Below are positions 47,872 through 57,246 of a stretch of DNA of 64,000 nucleotides, piece after piece (the first letter of the stretch is position 1; every line of letters begins with the position of its first letter). Origin of the DNA: CAVYWD01 sp963772225. GTDB taxonomy: Bacteria; Myxococcota; Myxococcia; Myxococcales; UBA5297. The stretch covers positions 1,054,001 through 1,118,000 of the forward strand of contig CAVYWD010000001.1 of assembly GCA_963772225.1 (NCBI GenBank). The letters are read 5' to 3'. The translations under genes and the position numbers were made by a program. The notes beneath the pieces were generated by a model. The model made no database searches. It was not told the origin of the DNA and worked only from the letters and a program-made list of their open reading frames with translations.

Positions 47872-49932
47872 ATGAGCACCCAATGCCGACGCTGGATTGG
47901 CCGGGAGAGAGCAATAATCCGCGCATCTCACCTCCTCATCGCCGCAGTGTTGCTCTTTGGCATCGCCTGCCAGCCTGGGGTCGCGCTCGACCTCGGCGGT
48001 GATCCGGACGGCTCAGGCGAGAGGCGCGACGCTGGGCAAGCCGGCGCCGACGCGTCCGCGCCGACCGACGCGTCCACCCACACGGACGCTGGCAGCGCGC
48101 CGGATGCCGGCAGTGCACCGGACGCGGGTGGCGCAACGAATGCGGACGGCGGAAGCGGCATGGCCGGGGACCTCTACGTCGCCCCGGACGGCGATGATTC
48201 CAATCCGGGAACCATGGCCCAGCCGCTCAAGACGGTGGCGAAGGCGCGAGATCGGGTGCGGACGTTGAACAGCGCGATGACCGCCGACCAGACGGTGTAC
48301 CTGCGCGGCGGAACGTATCCTCAGACCAGCACGCTGACGTTTACCAATGCCGACTCCGGCAGCGGCGGGTTCTACGTGAAGTACCTGGCATACCCGGGAG
48401 AGCAACCTCTCATCACCGGGGGCCGGCCGATCCAGAATTGGAAGGTGTTCGACGCCACCAACAACATCTATTCGGCGAGCGCGGGTACGCCGGCCTTTCG
48501 GCAGCTCTACGTCAACGGCGTGAAGGCCATCCGCGCGCGCACCCCGAACCTCGGCGCCACCGGCGAGCCCGCCTTCAACCGCCTTTCCGGCTGGGACAAG
48601 GACGCCCACAACGTTCAGGTCCCGAGCTCGGTCGTCGGCGACTGGAACAATCTCACCAAGGTCGAGATGCACATCAATATCGCCTGGGGCGATAGCATGA
48701 TGCGCATCGCGTCGATCACGAGCTCCGGCGGCACGGCCTACGTGAAGTTCCAAAGCGATGAGGATGCCATCGTCTTCGTACGGCCCAACCCACGGATGGA
48801 CCAGCTGGGCTGGGGACAGGGGCGGGCGTACTTCTTCGAGAACGCGCTCGAATTTCTCGACCAGCCCGGCGAATGGTATCTCGACGAGACGACGAACACC
48901 GTTTACTACAAGCCGCGCGCCGGAGAGGACCTGTCGACGGCCACGGTCGTCGCGCCGACGGTCGAGACCCTCATGGCCGTGAAGGGCACGAGCACTTCGG
49001 ACCAGGCCGGTTACTTGTGGTTCCAGGGCCTGACCTTCGCGCATTCGACGTACATGCGCCCCAGCGAGCATGGCTTTCTCGACGCGCAGGCGGGCCAGTA
49101 CAACTTGACGGCCCAGGCCAACAACGACCAGACCATCGGCCGGCCTGCCGCCGGCGTCAGCGTCATCAATGCCAATCATATCCACTTCGAAAAGAACCTG
49201 TTCACGCAGATGGGCGGCACGGGCCTCGACTTCATCTCGGGGACGCACGACGACATGGTCCTCGGGAACGCCGTGACGGACATCGCTGGGAACGGCATCT
49301 CGGTCGGGAAGTTCACCGCCGATGAAACGACCGAGTACCACATCGCCTACAACCCGACCGACAAGAACGAGATCTGCACGCGCGACACCATCAAAGACAA
49401 CTACGTCAACCAGGTGACCACCGAGTTCTTCGGCGGCATCGGCATCGTGGCCGGCTACCCGGCCTACATCGACATCGAGCACAACGAGGTCTCGCACACG
49501 AACTACACGGGAATCTCCGTCGGCTATGGCTGGACCGGCTCGCCCACCGCTATGACCACCAACAAGATCAACTACAACAACATCCACCACGTCGTTGAAA
49601 TCATGACAGACGGGGGCAGCATCTACACGCTCTCCAACCAAGGCACGGCCTCGGAGATGCAGTACAACTACAACCACGATTACTCGTGCAGCCCGTGGGC
49701 CGATTACGGCTGCGTCGGGATATACATGGACGAGCAGACCTCCGGGTATACTGTCGCGCACAACGTTCAAGTCAGCTGTCCGACCGGCGTCGCCCGGAAC
49801 CAGAATGGGCAGGACACGGTCGAGGACAACGGCGCCAACCCACAGGGCGCGCAGAACACGATCGCGACTGCCGGCATCGAAGCTGCCTACGCGGACATCA
49901 AGACTCTCACCGTTCCGCCCGCCGCGTTCTGA
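47872..49932 (+). CDS. Secreted right-handed beta-helix protein (DUF1565-like)
   Basis: The 686-residue protein has a basic head and a signal (LLIAAVLLFGIACQPG), a DAG-rich linker, then LYVAPDGDDSNPGTMAQPLK, the usual opening of carbohydrate-active beta-helix proteins, and long helix coils rich in Asn (KINYNNIHHVVEIM, MQYNYNHDYS). No catalytic site is assigned; a polysaccharide lyase or GH120-like role is possible. Start ATG 47872 was chosen; ATG 47851 lies in the dispersed repeat and has GAAGGG close by, so it remains possible. It is convergent with the next gene. Confidence 0.75.
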   Translation: MSTQCRRWIGRERAIIRASHLLIAAVLLFGIACQPGVALDLGGDPDGSGERRDAGQAGADASAPTDASTHTDAGSAPDAGSAPDAGGATNADGGSGMAGDLYVAPDGDDSNPGTMAQPLKTVAKARDRVRTLNSAMTADQTVYLRGGTYPQTSTLTFTNADSGSGGFYVKYLAYPGEQPLITGGRPIQNWKVFDATNNIYSASAGTPAFRQLYVNGVKAIRARTPNLGATGEPAFNRLSGWDKDAHNVQVPSSVVGDWNNLTKVEMHINIAWGDSMMRIASITSSGGTAYVKFQSDEDAIVFVRPNPRMDQLGWGQGRAYFFENALEFLDQPGEWYLDETTNTVYYKPRAGEDLSTATVVAPTVETLMAVKGTSTSDQAGYLWFQGLTFAHSTYMRPSEHGFLDAQAGQYNLTAQANNDQTIGRPAAGVSVINANHIHFEKNLFTQMGGTGLDFISGTHDDMVLGNAVTDIAGNGISVGKFTADETTEYHIAYNPTDKNEICTRDTIKDNYVNQVTTEFFGGIGIVAGYPAYIDIEHNEVSHTNYTGISVGYGWTGSPTAMTTNKINYNNIHHVVEIMTDGGSIYTLSNQGTASEMQYNYNHDYSCSPWADYGCVGIYMDEQTSGYTVAHNVQVSCPTGVARNQNGQDTVEDNGANPQGAQNTIATAGIEAAYADIKTLTVPPAAF

Positions 49933-50167
49933 CGGAGCCGCCTGGCCGACCGGCTCGCCGATTCCCCTGCAGGCACTCCGTCATCGCGCCGTGATCCGTC
50001 GCCGAATTGGCGCTCAGGCCCGCCGAGGCGGCGCTCACCTCGAGGGTACCGGCGGCGCCGGTCGAGCGGACGATGGCGAGGAGCGCTCCTTCCCGCCTCC
50101 CCGAAAAAGGTCCGCTCGAACAGCACCCGCGAATCTCCCATGGGTCGCTTGTTTGCCCCGGAAAGCC

Positions 50168-52714
50168 TCATCGGGTGATCGTCAACGTCATGTCTTGCTG
50201 CGATCGGTACACGCCGAGCGAGACCTTCTGCCCGGCGGTTGTCGCGGCGTACAGACGGTTCAGGTCATCGAGCGAAGCGACGCTCTGTGCGTCGAGCTGC
50301 AAGATGACGTCGAGCGCATGAAGGCCGTCGGTCGCCGCCTGGCTCTGAGCGGGAACCGAGACGACCAAGACGCCGACGTCGTCGCCCATGCCGGTCGCCG
50401 ATCGCTCGTCGAGGCCGATGAGGTTCTTCACCTGGGCTCCGCGCCAGGTCTGCGGTGTCGGGTCGCGCGTCCCCGCATCGGCCCCCGTGGAATTGCCGAA
50501 GAACGGCGTGCGAGCCTGCGCCCGAAGGCTGAGGCTGCTGACGCCGTAGCTGTCCGCCGGCAGGCTCTGGATGCCCAGCGCGGTCGCGGCCGAGGACGAC
50601 CCGAGCTGATAGTTGCCGTTGGTCGGGTCGACGTACCCGGCGCTGCCCGAAGCCGAGTGCGCGTCCACGCCGTCCCCGTGCGCCGCCGACAGGGCCGAAG
50701 CGCTCGTGAACAGGTTGTCGTCGAGCGTCATGCCCCATCCGTCCGGATTGACGGGGTCGTACCCGGCAAAGATGTTGTGCGTGAACACGTCGCGGTTGTT
50801 CTTCGGCCAGACGTGCACGCTCATCTTGGCCCCGTCGGCGAACATGTTGTTGTCGCCGGTTCGTTGGTAGCCCTCGCGCCACTTGAGCCCACCCGACAGG
50901 AAGATGTTGTCGGTGATGACGAAGTTGGTCGAGCCGTCGTCGAGGTCGACGTCCCAGCCGTGATCGCATCGCCAGCGGTTGTTCCTCAGGGTGATGGGCT
51001 TCGCGACGTCGAGGAGCTCCAGCCCGGCGAAGGAGGCCACTCGGGACTCGATCTGCCCGACGTCGCTGACCCAGTAGCGGTCGCGCCCCCAGCTGTTGAA
51101 GGCGCCGTGGTCCCCGGTCTCGAGCACGGTGTCGAACACGTCGTTGTACTCGAGGACATGCCCGCCCCAGCAGCCGTCTCCGATGTTGATGCCCGCGCGC
51201 GGGACGCTGTAGATGCTGTTGTGGCTCAGGGTGATGTCCTGGGCCATGTCGATGCCGATGCCGGCGACCTGCTTTTCCGGGTCGCCGATGTCATGAATCA
51301 AGTTGTCGTTGGCGGTGCACTCGGCCGGGTAGTCCGCCGACTTCGGCCCGGCCTCCTTGTCCAGATCGGACACCGAAATCGCCGAGGCGTAGTATCCGAA
51401 CAGCGGATTGCGCACGGCGGACGAGAGTCCCATGAACAAAATGGCGCTCGACCCGCAGCCGATGAATTTGTTGTCATTGACGCCGACGCGGCGGTTGTAG
51501 CCGCTCACGAATACCCCCGCGCCGCCGACCTGGTCGAAGAAGCTGTTCCGAATCGTGCTGTCTTCGGCGCCGGAGACGAAGACGGCTCCGCCGCGATAGA
51601 TCTGCCAGTCGGACCGCAGAATGGCCTCGTTGCACTTGGGGAAAGTCCGCGAGGTGTGCGAGTACCGGAAGCCGTCGATGACAATCCACTTCACCGGCGC
51701 GGTCGACGTCCCCGCGAATTCGATGACGCGCTCCATCCCCGCGACCTCGAGGGTCGCCGACGCCAGGTCGGTGCCCTGCGGCGGGTAGAAATAGAGGACC
51801 CCCGCCGAATGGTCGAAATACCATTCTCCAGGTGCGTCGAGCTCGTCGAAGATGTTCTCCACCACCTGCGAGCCGCCGAGGAGCCCCGATGGCCGGCCGT
51901 TGCAAAACGGCCCGTCCAGGCTGAGGTTGTGGCTCCCGTCGACGCCCTTGATGACATAGTGCTCGCTGCCCCAGTTCATGGAGTGCAGGCCGTGCACGAA
52001 CCCGCCGACCGGCGAATGCGACCAGCCGGCGACGCGCGAAGACGAGACGGCGTCCGCCGAGCCGCCGCCAAAGGGCACGACGCCCGCGCGGTAGTTCGGG
52101 TATCGCGCCATGTGCTGGCGCTCGCCATTCAGGAACAGCACGTCGAAGGAAAGCGAAGCGGAGACCTGCGCTGGCACCTTCGCCTGCATGATGTTGTTCT
52201 GGTACGACGTCCAGGTCAGATCGAGCCGCGCCCCGCCGCTCAGCGTGGCCGTGCCGCCGCCGCGGTAGGTGACGGGCGCCGTCTGACTTCCAGAGTCGGC
52301 GGGGGTGAGCACGAGGGTCTTGCCCAGGTAGTACGTTCCACTGAGGACGGTGACCGTGATCGGTTGCTTGCCGAGGTTCGAGCTGGCTCGAACGGCGACC
52401 TGGGCGGCCGCGAGGGTCTTGAGCGGTTTGTCTCGGGTTCCTGGATTGGCGTCGTCCCCCGTCGTGGACACGACGATCTCTTCGCCGGTCACCGGAGGTG
52501 GCAACGCCGCATCCGGCTCGCCCGCGTCGGCGACGGGCTGCCCGCCCCCATCCGCGCGCCCGGGGAGCACGCCGCCATCCGCGCGCCCAGGGAGCGCGCC
52601 GCCGTCCGCGCCCCCGGAAAAGCCCGAGTCGCCTTTGTCGCCGCCGAAGGGGGTGGCAATTCCGGCGGGGCAGGCGAGGCTCACCACCACGGTCAGAGGC
52701 AAGAGTTTCATCAT
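50168..52714 (-). CDS. Secreted beta-helix protein with C-terminal PDZ domain
   Basis: The 848-residue protein has a signal peptide (KLLPLTVVVSLACPAG), an Ala/Gly/Asp linker with repeats (LPGRADGG), then VSTTGDDANPGTRDKPLK and a long parallel beta-helix. The final 90 residues fit a PDZ domain (GVLVVSVPAQSQAATDGLHA, DVILQLDAQSV, GQKVSLGVYR). PDZ on a beta-helix would allow binding to the tail of a partner protein, possibly other secreted enzymes of this region. The ATG at 52714 is followed by another at 52711. It shares its opening motif with the gene at 47872, so the two are probably distant paralogs. Confidence 0.8.
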   Translation of the reverse strand: MMKLLPLTVVVSLACPAGIATPFGGDKGDSGFSGGADGGALPGRADGGVLPGRADGGGQPVADAGEPDAALPPPVTGEEIVVSTTGDDANPGTRDKPLKTLAAAQVAVRASSNLGKQPITVTVLSGTYYLGKTLVLTPADSGSQTAPVTYRGGGTATLSGGARLDLTWTSYQNNIMQAKVPAQVSASLSFDVLFLNGERQHMARYPNYRAGVVPFGGGSADAVSSSRVAGWSHSPVGGFVHGLHSMNWGSEHYVIKGVDGSHNLSLDGPFCNGRPSGLLGGSQVVENIFDELDAPGEWYFDHSAGVLYFYPPQGTDLASATLEVAGMERVIEFAGTSTAPVKWIVIDGFRYSHTSRTFPKCNEAILRSDWQIYRGGAVFVSGAEDSTIRNSFFDQVGGAGVFVSGYNRRVGVNDNKFIGCGSSAILFMGLSSAVRNPLFGYYASAISVSDLDKEAGPKSADYPAECTANDNLIHDIGDPEKQVAGIGIDMAQDITLSHNSIYSVPRAGINIGDGCWGGHVLEYNDVFDTVLETGDHGAFNSWGRDRYWVSDVGQIESRVASFAGLELLDVAKPITLRNNRWRCDHGWDVDLDDGSTNFVITDNIFLSGGLKWREGYQRTGDNNMFADGAKMSVHVWPKNNRDVFTHNIFAGYDPVNPDGWGMTLDDNLFTSASALSAAHGDGVDAHSASGSAGYVDPTNGNYQLGSSSAATALGIQSLPADSYGVSSLSLRAQARTPFFGNSTGADAGTRDPTPQTWRGAQVKNLIGLDERSATGMGDDVGVLVVSVPAQSQAATDGLHALDVILQLDAQSVASLDDLNRLYAATTAGQKVSLGVYRSQQDMTLTITR

Positions 52715-52754
52715 GAGATCATTCGGCAGCACGCCATGGAGAGAGGATGACAAT

Positions 52755-52979
52755 GCCGGAGTGGGTCAAGACCTCGGGCGCTCCGGCATGCCTGGCGCGG
52801 GAGCGCCGCAGCGGGGGCATGATGAGCCTCGTCGCGAGGTCGGGCTCGAGCAACCTGCCCGGCCGGAGCTCGAACGCCCTTGCGGCCCTGGCTCTGGCTT
52901 GCGCGAGGAGCGCCGGGTGCCGTTTGTGCTTCCCATCGAAGCTCCTAAAGCGCCGCGGCGCAACCCTTTGAGCCTGGCG
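52755..52979 (-). pseudogene. Decayed fragment of ribF
   Basis: The minus strand reads SFDGKHKRHPALLAQARARA then GRLLEPDLATRLIMPP, parallel to NFDGVHKGHQALFEQARARA and GKVLKPDLAPKLITPL of the intact RibF (4044-5021). Upstream DNA (AGGCTCAAAGG) also matches. About 27 bases and the GNFDGVHxGH core are damaged, so it is a relic. Confidence 0.75.
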
Positions 52980-52994
52980 GCGGCTGACACGTCC

Positions 52995-53054
52995 CGCGCC
53001 GACGCCGAGGCGTGCGTCCCCCGCCACTTCCCCGACCCGTGGCGGAAGCGGCGC
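52995..53054 (+). pseudogene. Decayed fragment of trmB
   Basis: GCGCCGACGCCGAGGCGTGC matches the intact trmB near 21677, then after an internal loss of about 37 bases ACTTCCCCGACCCGTGG continues with the FPDPW segment. It lies back-to-back with the ribF relic. Confidence 0.75.
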
Positions 53055-53531
53055 GCCCGCCCCGACGCCGAGGCAGTTGACGATTGTGGCAAGCGGCAAA
53101 TCCTAGTCGACTTCGACGTGCCCTACAGTCCAAGAAAGCTCTTGCTTGGCTCGAATGTGCGCGCGACCGAGAGGCCGGCGGCGCTGCCTGCGCCGACTGC
53201 TCGACCTTTGACCGTCACGAAGAACCCGCGTCATTGCCCGAGACGACACTTTTCGTCGAGCCGGCCGCGGTTGCGGGCGCGTCGACCATCCGGTGGGCGA
53301 CGAATCGCGGGGGACGGCCGCTGGCCATTCGTCCGCCGGAGAGCGCCGCGCCGGTCTCGCGGCGGCAAAAAACGCGAAAACTGCCGGCCTTAACCCTAGG
53401 ATAGGTAGCACCCGGTCCCTTCGGGCCGGCCGGCGAGCGCTCGAGGCACGCGCCCGCGACGCGCAATCGCGGGGGCGCCCGTGTCGAAACCGATGCCAAC
53501 TTCTCACCACCAGAGCGTCGAGGAGGATGAC
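53055..53531. other. Region without a supported gene before phosphofructokinase
   Basis: A plus-strand frame (LECARDREAGGAACADC and onward) runs through 53084-53404 but has no family match or good start. The right end carries the ribosome binding site GAGGAGGATGAC. The phosphofructokinase promoter should be here. Confidence 0.4.
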
Positions 53532-54821
53532 ATGAACCAGCAAGGCAAGCGGATGGCCATCCTGGCGGGCGGCGGGCCCGCGCCCGGCATCAACACCGTC
53601 ATCGGGGCCGCCACCATCAAGGCCATCCTCGGCGGCTCGGAGGTCATCGGCATCCTCGACGGGTTCAAGTGGATCATGCAGGGCAACATCGACCACATCA
53701 TGCCGCTCACCATCGACTCGGTGAGCCGCATCCACTTCCGCGGCGGCTCGCACATCGGCATCGCCCGCGACAACCCGACCAAGAACGAGAAGCACCTGGA
53801 AAACGCCGTCACCTCGCTCCTCCGGCTCAACGTCGACCGCCTCATCACCATCGGCGGCGACGACACGTCCTTCAGCTGCTACAAGCTCTCCGAGCAGAGC
53901 CGCGGGCGCATCCGCACCGTCCACGTCCCGAAGACCATCGACAACGACCTGAACCTCCCGCTCCACGGGAACACCTTCGGGTTCCAGACCGCGCGCCACA
54001 TCGGCACCGGAATCGTGCGCGACCTGATGGTCGACGCCAAGACGACCAGCCGCTGGTACTTCGTGGTGACCATGGGCCGCAAGGTCGGCCACCTGGCGCT
54101 CGGCATCGGCAAGGCGGCCGGCGCGACGCTCACGCTCATCCCCGAGGAGTTCGGCGGCCGGGCCATCAAGCTCAAGATGGTCACCGACACCATCGTCGGG
54201 GCCATCATCAAGCGGATGAGCTACGGCCTACCCCACGGTGTGGCGGTGTTGGCCGAGGGGCTGGTGGAGGTCATCGACCCGCAGGACCTGGCCGATGCGG
54301 GCGCCCCCGAGGAGCGCGACGCCCACGGCAACCTGCGCATCGCCGAGGTCAACTTCGCCGACATCGTGAAGCAGAAGGTGCAGGACGAGCTGAAGCGGCT
54401 GGGGCTCAAGACCACGGTGGTCAGCAAGAACGTGGGCTACGAGCTGCGCTGCACCGACCCCATCCCGCAGGACATGGAGTACACCCGCGACCTGGGCTAC
54501 TACGCCGCCAAGTTCCTGGAGGAGGGCGGCACGGCGGCCATGGTCTCCATCGAGGACGACCACTTCAAGCCACTGCCGCTCGCGGAGATCATGGACCCGA
54601 AGACCGGCAAGACGGCGGTCCGGGTGGTCGACGTGACCGGCGAGCGCTATCGAATCGCCCGCCAGTACATGATCCGGCTGAACAAGAAGGACTTCGACGA
54701 CCTCCACGAGCTGGCGAAGTACGCCGCCACCGCCGGCATGAGCCTCGATCAGTTCCGGGAGCAGTACGCCTACGTCGTCGAGAACGAGCCCGAGCCGCTC
54801 CAGCTCCTTCCCAAGGCTTGA
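53532..54821 (+). CDS. pfp: 6-phosphofructokinase, pyrophosphate-dependent type
   Basis: The 429-residue protein carries the PFK motifs LAGGGPAPGINTVI, ITIGGDDTSF, VPKTIDNDL and a middle block RKVGHLALGIGKAAGA. The Asp after GGD and the Lys of PKTIDND are the residues that mark PPi-using rather than ATP-using enzymes (ATP types have GGDGS). It would phosphorylate fructose 6-phosphate reversibly. ATG 53532 follows GAGGAGGATGAC. No other glycolytic gene is adjacent. Confidence 0.9.
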   Translation: MNQQGKRMAILAGGGPAPGINTVIGAATIKAILGGSEVIGILDGFKWIMQGNIDHIMPLTIDSVSRIHFRGGSHIGIARDNPTKNEKHLENAVTSLLRLNVDRLITIGGDDTSFSCYKLSEQSRGRIRTVHVPKTIDNDLNLPLHGNTFGFQTARHIGTGIVRDLMVDAKTTSRWYFVVTMGRKVGHLALGIGKAAGATLTLIPEEFGGRAIKLKMVTDTIVGAIIKRMSYGLPHGVAVLAEGLVEVIDPQDLADAGAPEERDAHGNLRIAEVNFADIVKQKVQDELKRLGLKTTVVSKNVGYELRCTDPIPQDMEYTRDLGYYAAKFLEEGGTAAMVSIEDDHFKPLPLAEIMDPKTGKTAVRVVDVTGERYRIARQYMIRLNKKDFDDLHELAKYAATAGMSLDQFREQYAYVVENEPEPLQLLPKA

Positions 54822-54952
54822 AGGCAGAAACGCCCTTCGGGGCGCTCGAAGCCTCGGCCGGCCGCGAAGGCGCGCGCGCGCCGGCCGCGCGAAAAGGCCG
54901 GCCATGAGGCCATTTCGGCCCCGCTGGGCCTGCAACGAAGCGAGAGACTCAG

Positions 54953-55081
54953 ATGCTGATCATCGCGGTCCTGGTGGTGACGCTCCTGCTGAGCCTGGGG
55001 CTCGGAGTGGGCGTCTTCGTGTTCCTACTGCCGAAGAAGAAAAACGAGCCAGGAGAAGACTCGTCCGACGAGCCCAAGTGA
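54953..55081 (+). CDS. Small single-helix membrane protein (42 residues)
   Basis: The frame from ATG 54953 codes one hydrophobic helix (LIIAVLVVTLLLSLGLGVGV) followed by a charged tail (LPKKKNEPGEDSSDEPK). GAGAGACTC lies upstream. It is too short for ordinary gene finders, but the clean helix plus charged tail supports it. It follows pfp by 131 bp. The role is unknown. Confidence 0.5.
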   Translation: MLIIAVLVVTLLLSLGLGVGVFVFLLPKKKNEPGEDSSDEPK

Positions 55082-55189
55082 GCGGCTGAGCGGCGAGTCG
55101 AAGATGGCGCTCGCCTGGGCTTCGGTACAGCCCGCGCCCGACTCCTGCTCAGCATCGCGATCGGTTGGCCTACCCTTGGACGGCCGAGC

Positions 55190-55552
55190 GTGCAGGTCTC
55201 CGATTTGGAGTGCTACTATTTGGGAATGGAAATGTTCGAAACGGCCCTGGGGCGCTTGGTGCCCACCCACGAGTTCCAAACAGTCCTTGAAGATGCGGTC
55301 CTGCGACTGCTCTTTGACTACCGGATGAGCCCCCAGAATCCGAACAACGTTCCCATGAAGCTCCCCGACATCGTGCGTGCAGTGTCTTCCGATGCCCAGC
55401 AGGTGGTCGCAGCGATTGACGCGCTCAGAGAGAGTGCACCGCCACTGGTCGAGGAGTGCGCGCAGTTCCAAGGGGAACGAGCGTTCCGAATCACCGGGAG
55501 CGGAGTGCGCTTCGTCCGCAACATGCCTCAGGGCCTTTCCAGCGTCACATGA
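55190..55552 (+). CDS. Hypothetical protein coupled to an HEPN gene
   Basis: This 120-residue protein (GTG 55190; an ATG at 55226 is the alternative) has a central helical part (VLEDAVLRLLFDYRMS, LPDIVRAVSSDAQQVVAAID) and a strand-turn at the end (AFRITGSGVRFVRNMP), which may be a winged-helix. Its stop overlaps the ATG of the HEPN gene (ATGA). A toxin-antitoxin-like pairing is possible, with this as the regulator or antitoxin, but no family is recognised. Confidence 0.6.
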   Translation: MQVSDLECYYLGMEMFETALGRLVPTHEFQTVLEDAVLRLLFDYRMSPQNPNNVPMKLPDIVRAVSSDAQQVVAAIDALRESAPPLVEECAQFQGERAFRITGSGVRFVRNMPQGLSSVT

Positions 55553-56022
55553 GCCATTCCGCTTGGACACAGCAGGCGCAGAGCGACCTTGCCGCTGCGA
55601 AGGTCCTGAGCGCGGCGAATCATCATTGCCAGGCTGTCTGGCTCGCTGGGCAGGCAGTCGAGAAGGCCCACAAGGCGATCCTCGCCGCACTCGGGCTTCG
55701 GTACGAGGACAAGCACTACAAGCAGCTTGGGCACGGTACCGGGGAGATCTCAAGGCTGCTTCCCGCGACCCTGCACGATCCAATCGATCCCCAGATCGCG
55801 AGAATGGTCGCAGCGCTCGAAGCGCGCGCCCTCGCGTCGCGGTACCCGGCTCCAGCACAGACAGCAGGGAAAGGCACGCCGCAGCTCGTAGCGCCCGCGG
55901 CATCAGTCGCGGCCTCCGATCAGGATGTGGCCGATGCGCAACAGTTGCTCGACTGGTGCCAGGATCGCGTCGCGCGCGCCCTGCGAGCTTCGGAGGCGAT
56001 GAAACCACCCCCTGCGAAGTAG
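55549..56022 (+). CDS. HEPN-domain protein
   Basis: This 157-residue helical protein reads AWTQQAQSDLAAAKVL, CQAVWLAGQAVEKAHKAIL and a C-terminal ADAQQLLDWCQDRVA helix, the HEPN four-helix layout. HEPN proteins are often RNases in toxin or defence systems, with an Rx4-6H motif; RYEDKH and LGHG are present but not in the usual last-helix position, so catalysis is doubtful. It overlaps the upstream gene by 4 bp. Confidence 0.75.
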   Translation: MSHSAWTQQAQSDLAAAKVLSAANHHCQAVWLAGQAVEKAHKAILAALGLRYEDKHYKQLGHGTGEISRLLPATLHDPIDPQIARMVAALEARALASRYPAPAQTAGKGTPQLVAPAASVAASDQDVADAQQLLDWCQDRVARALRASEAMKPPPAK

Positions 56023-56127
56023 GGCAGCGAGTCCACCGATGGCGCGAAACGAAGGCTTCCGCGCCTCGTATCGCGCGCCGCCGAAACCCACCCGATCGAG
56101 ACCGCCGCGAAAGCGCGCCCAGCCGGA

Positions 56128-57216
56128 TCAGCGCTTGTGGAGCTGGCACCGGTCCACGAACTTCTTGTGACACTCGTAGTCCGGGCAGAACTTGTGGGTG
56201 CCTCCCCCGCACGCGACGAAGAAGAGGTCGTCGCAGTCGATGGGGTTCAAGGCCGCCTGGAGAGCCGCGGCGCCGGCATTGGCGATGGGACCGGGCGGCA
56301 AGCCCTTGACGGTGTACGTGTTGTACGGGTGGTGGAATTCCAGGTCCTCTCGGCGAATGTTCCCGTCGAAGCCGCCCGTCCGCAGGATCTTCGCGTAGAT
56401 GACCGTGGGGTCGGTCTCGAGCTTCATGTTCTTCCGGAGCCGATTGTGGAACACGCAGGAGATGCGCGCTCGCTCCTCGGCAGCGCCGGTCTCCTTCTCC
56501 ACGATGGAGGCGAGCGTCGCGGCCTGGTGCGCGTCGAGCGAGACGCCCTTCTTGCGGTGGGCCTCGGCCTTCTTGAGCTCCTCGAAGAACCGCCCCACCA
56601 TCTTGGCGAGCACCGCCTCCGGCTTCGGGTTTCGCGGGAAAGAATAGGTGTCGGGGAAGAGGTAACCCTCGAGGCTGGCGGCGCGGACGCCGAGCTTGCG
56701 CGCGAAGGCCGCGTCCCGGACGAGCGCGCCGTACTCGGCGGCGGCGCCGAACTCGCACCCGGCGAGCAGCGGGACGATCTCGTCCATGCGCAGCCCCTCG
56801 GGGACCGTGCAGTGGTGGAGCTTCACCTTGCCCAGCGCCAGCATCTCCAGGACCTTCTCCGGCGTGAGCGCCCCCTGAAAGCCGTACTCGCCGGTCTTGA
56901 GCTGGCGGTCGCGCTTGAGGCGCCGAGCGAGCCAATCGAAGCGCCGCTCGTCGGAGATGACGCCCTTCTCGAGCAGCAGCCGGGCCACCTCCTTCACGTG
57001 GGCGCCCGGCGGGACCTCCACGACCTTCTCGCCGTCGGCGCCGAATGGCGTCTTACCGAAATCCTCGATGGACGCGCTCCACCAGACGTACCCGCCGAGG
57101 GCCGCCAATCCCGCGGCCGCCAGGGCGGCGAAGAGCGCCAGGGCGAGCTTCTTCACGAATCCCCCGGGCGCAGGCGCGCTCGCGGGGGCGGTCTCGTCGT
57201 TCTCAGGAAGGGTCAT
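56128..57216 (-). CDS. mltG: Endolytic peptidoglycan transglycosylase MltG
   Basis: This 362-residue inner-membrane protein cuts nascent glycan strands and sets their length. It has one helix near residue 30 (LALALFAALAAAGLAALGG), a LysM-like part (VVEVPPGAHVKEVARLLLEK), and the YceG catalytic domain with the Glu of LASIVEKETG, plus PDTYSFP, HHPYNTYTVKGLPPGPIAN. A C-terminal Cys-rich tail (FCPDYECHKKFVDRCQ) is unusual. ATG 57216. Confidence 0.95.
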   Translation of the reverse strand: MTLPENDETAPASAPAPGGFVKKLALALFAALAAAGLAALGGYVWWSASIEDFGKTPFGADGEKVVEVPPGAHVKEVARLLLEKGVISDERRFDWLARRLKRDRQLKTGEYGFQGALTPEKVLEMLALGKVKLHHCTVPEGLRMDEIVPLLAGCEFGAAAEYGALVRDAAFARKLGVRAASLEGYLFPDTYSFPRNPKPEAVLAKMVGRFFEELKKAEAHRKKGVSLDAHQAATLASIVEKETGAAEERARISCVFHNRLRKNMKLETDPTVIYAKILRTGGFDGNIRREDLEFHHPYNTYTVKGLPPGPIANAGAAALQAALNPIDCDDLFFVACGGGTHKFCPDYECHKKFVDRCQLHKR

Positions 57217-57246
57217 GGGGCGTCGCTAGGTCGCTCGGCGAGAGTG

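Noticed and set aside
49805..52750. Long plus-strand open frame of 981 codons
   Set aside because: It covers the reverse of the beta-helix PDZ gene and has no family motif; the minus-strand gene has signal peptide and domains.
55025..56935. 636-codon frame on the minus strand
   Set aside because: It runs across mltG in another frame and the reverse of the HEPN pair; mltG itself is clear.
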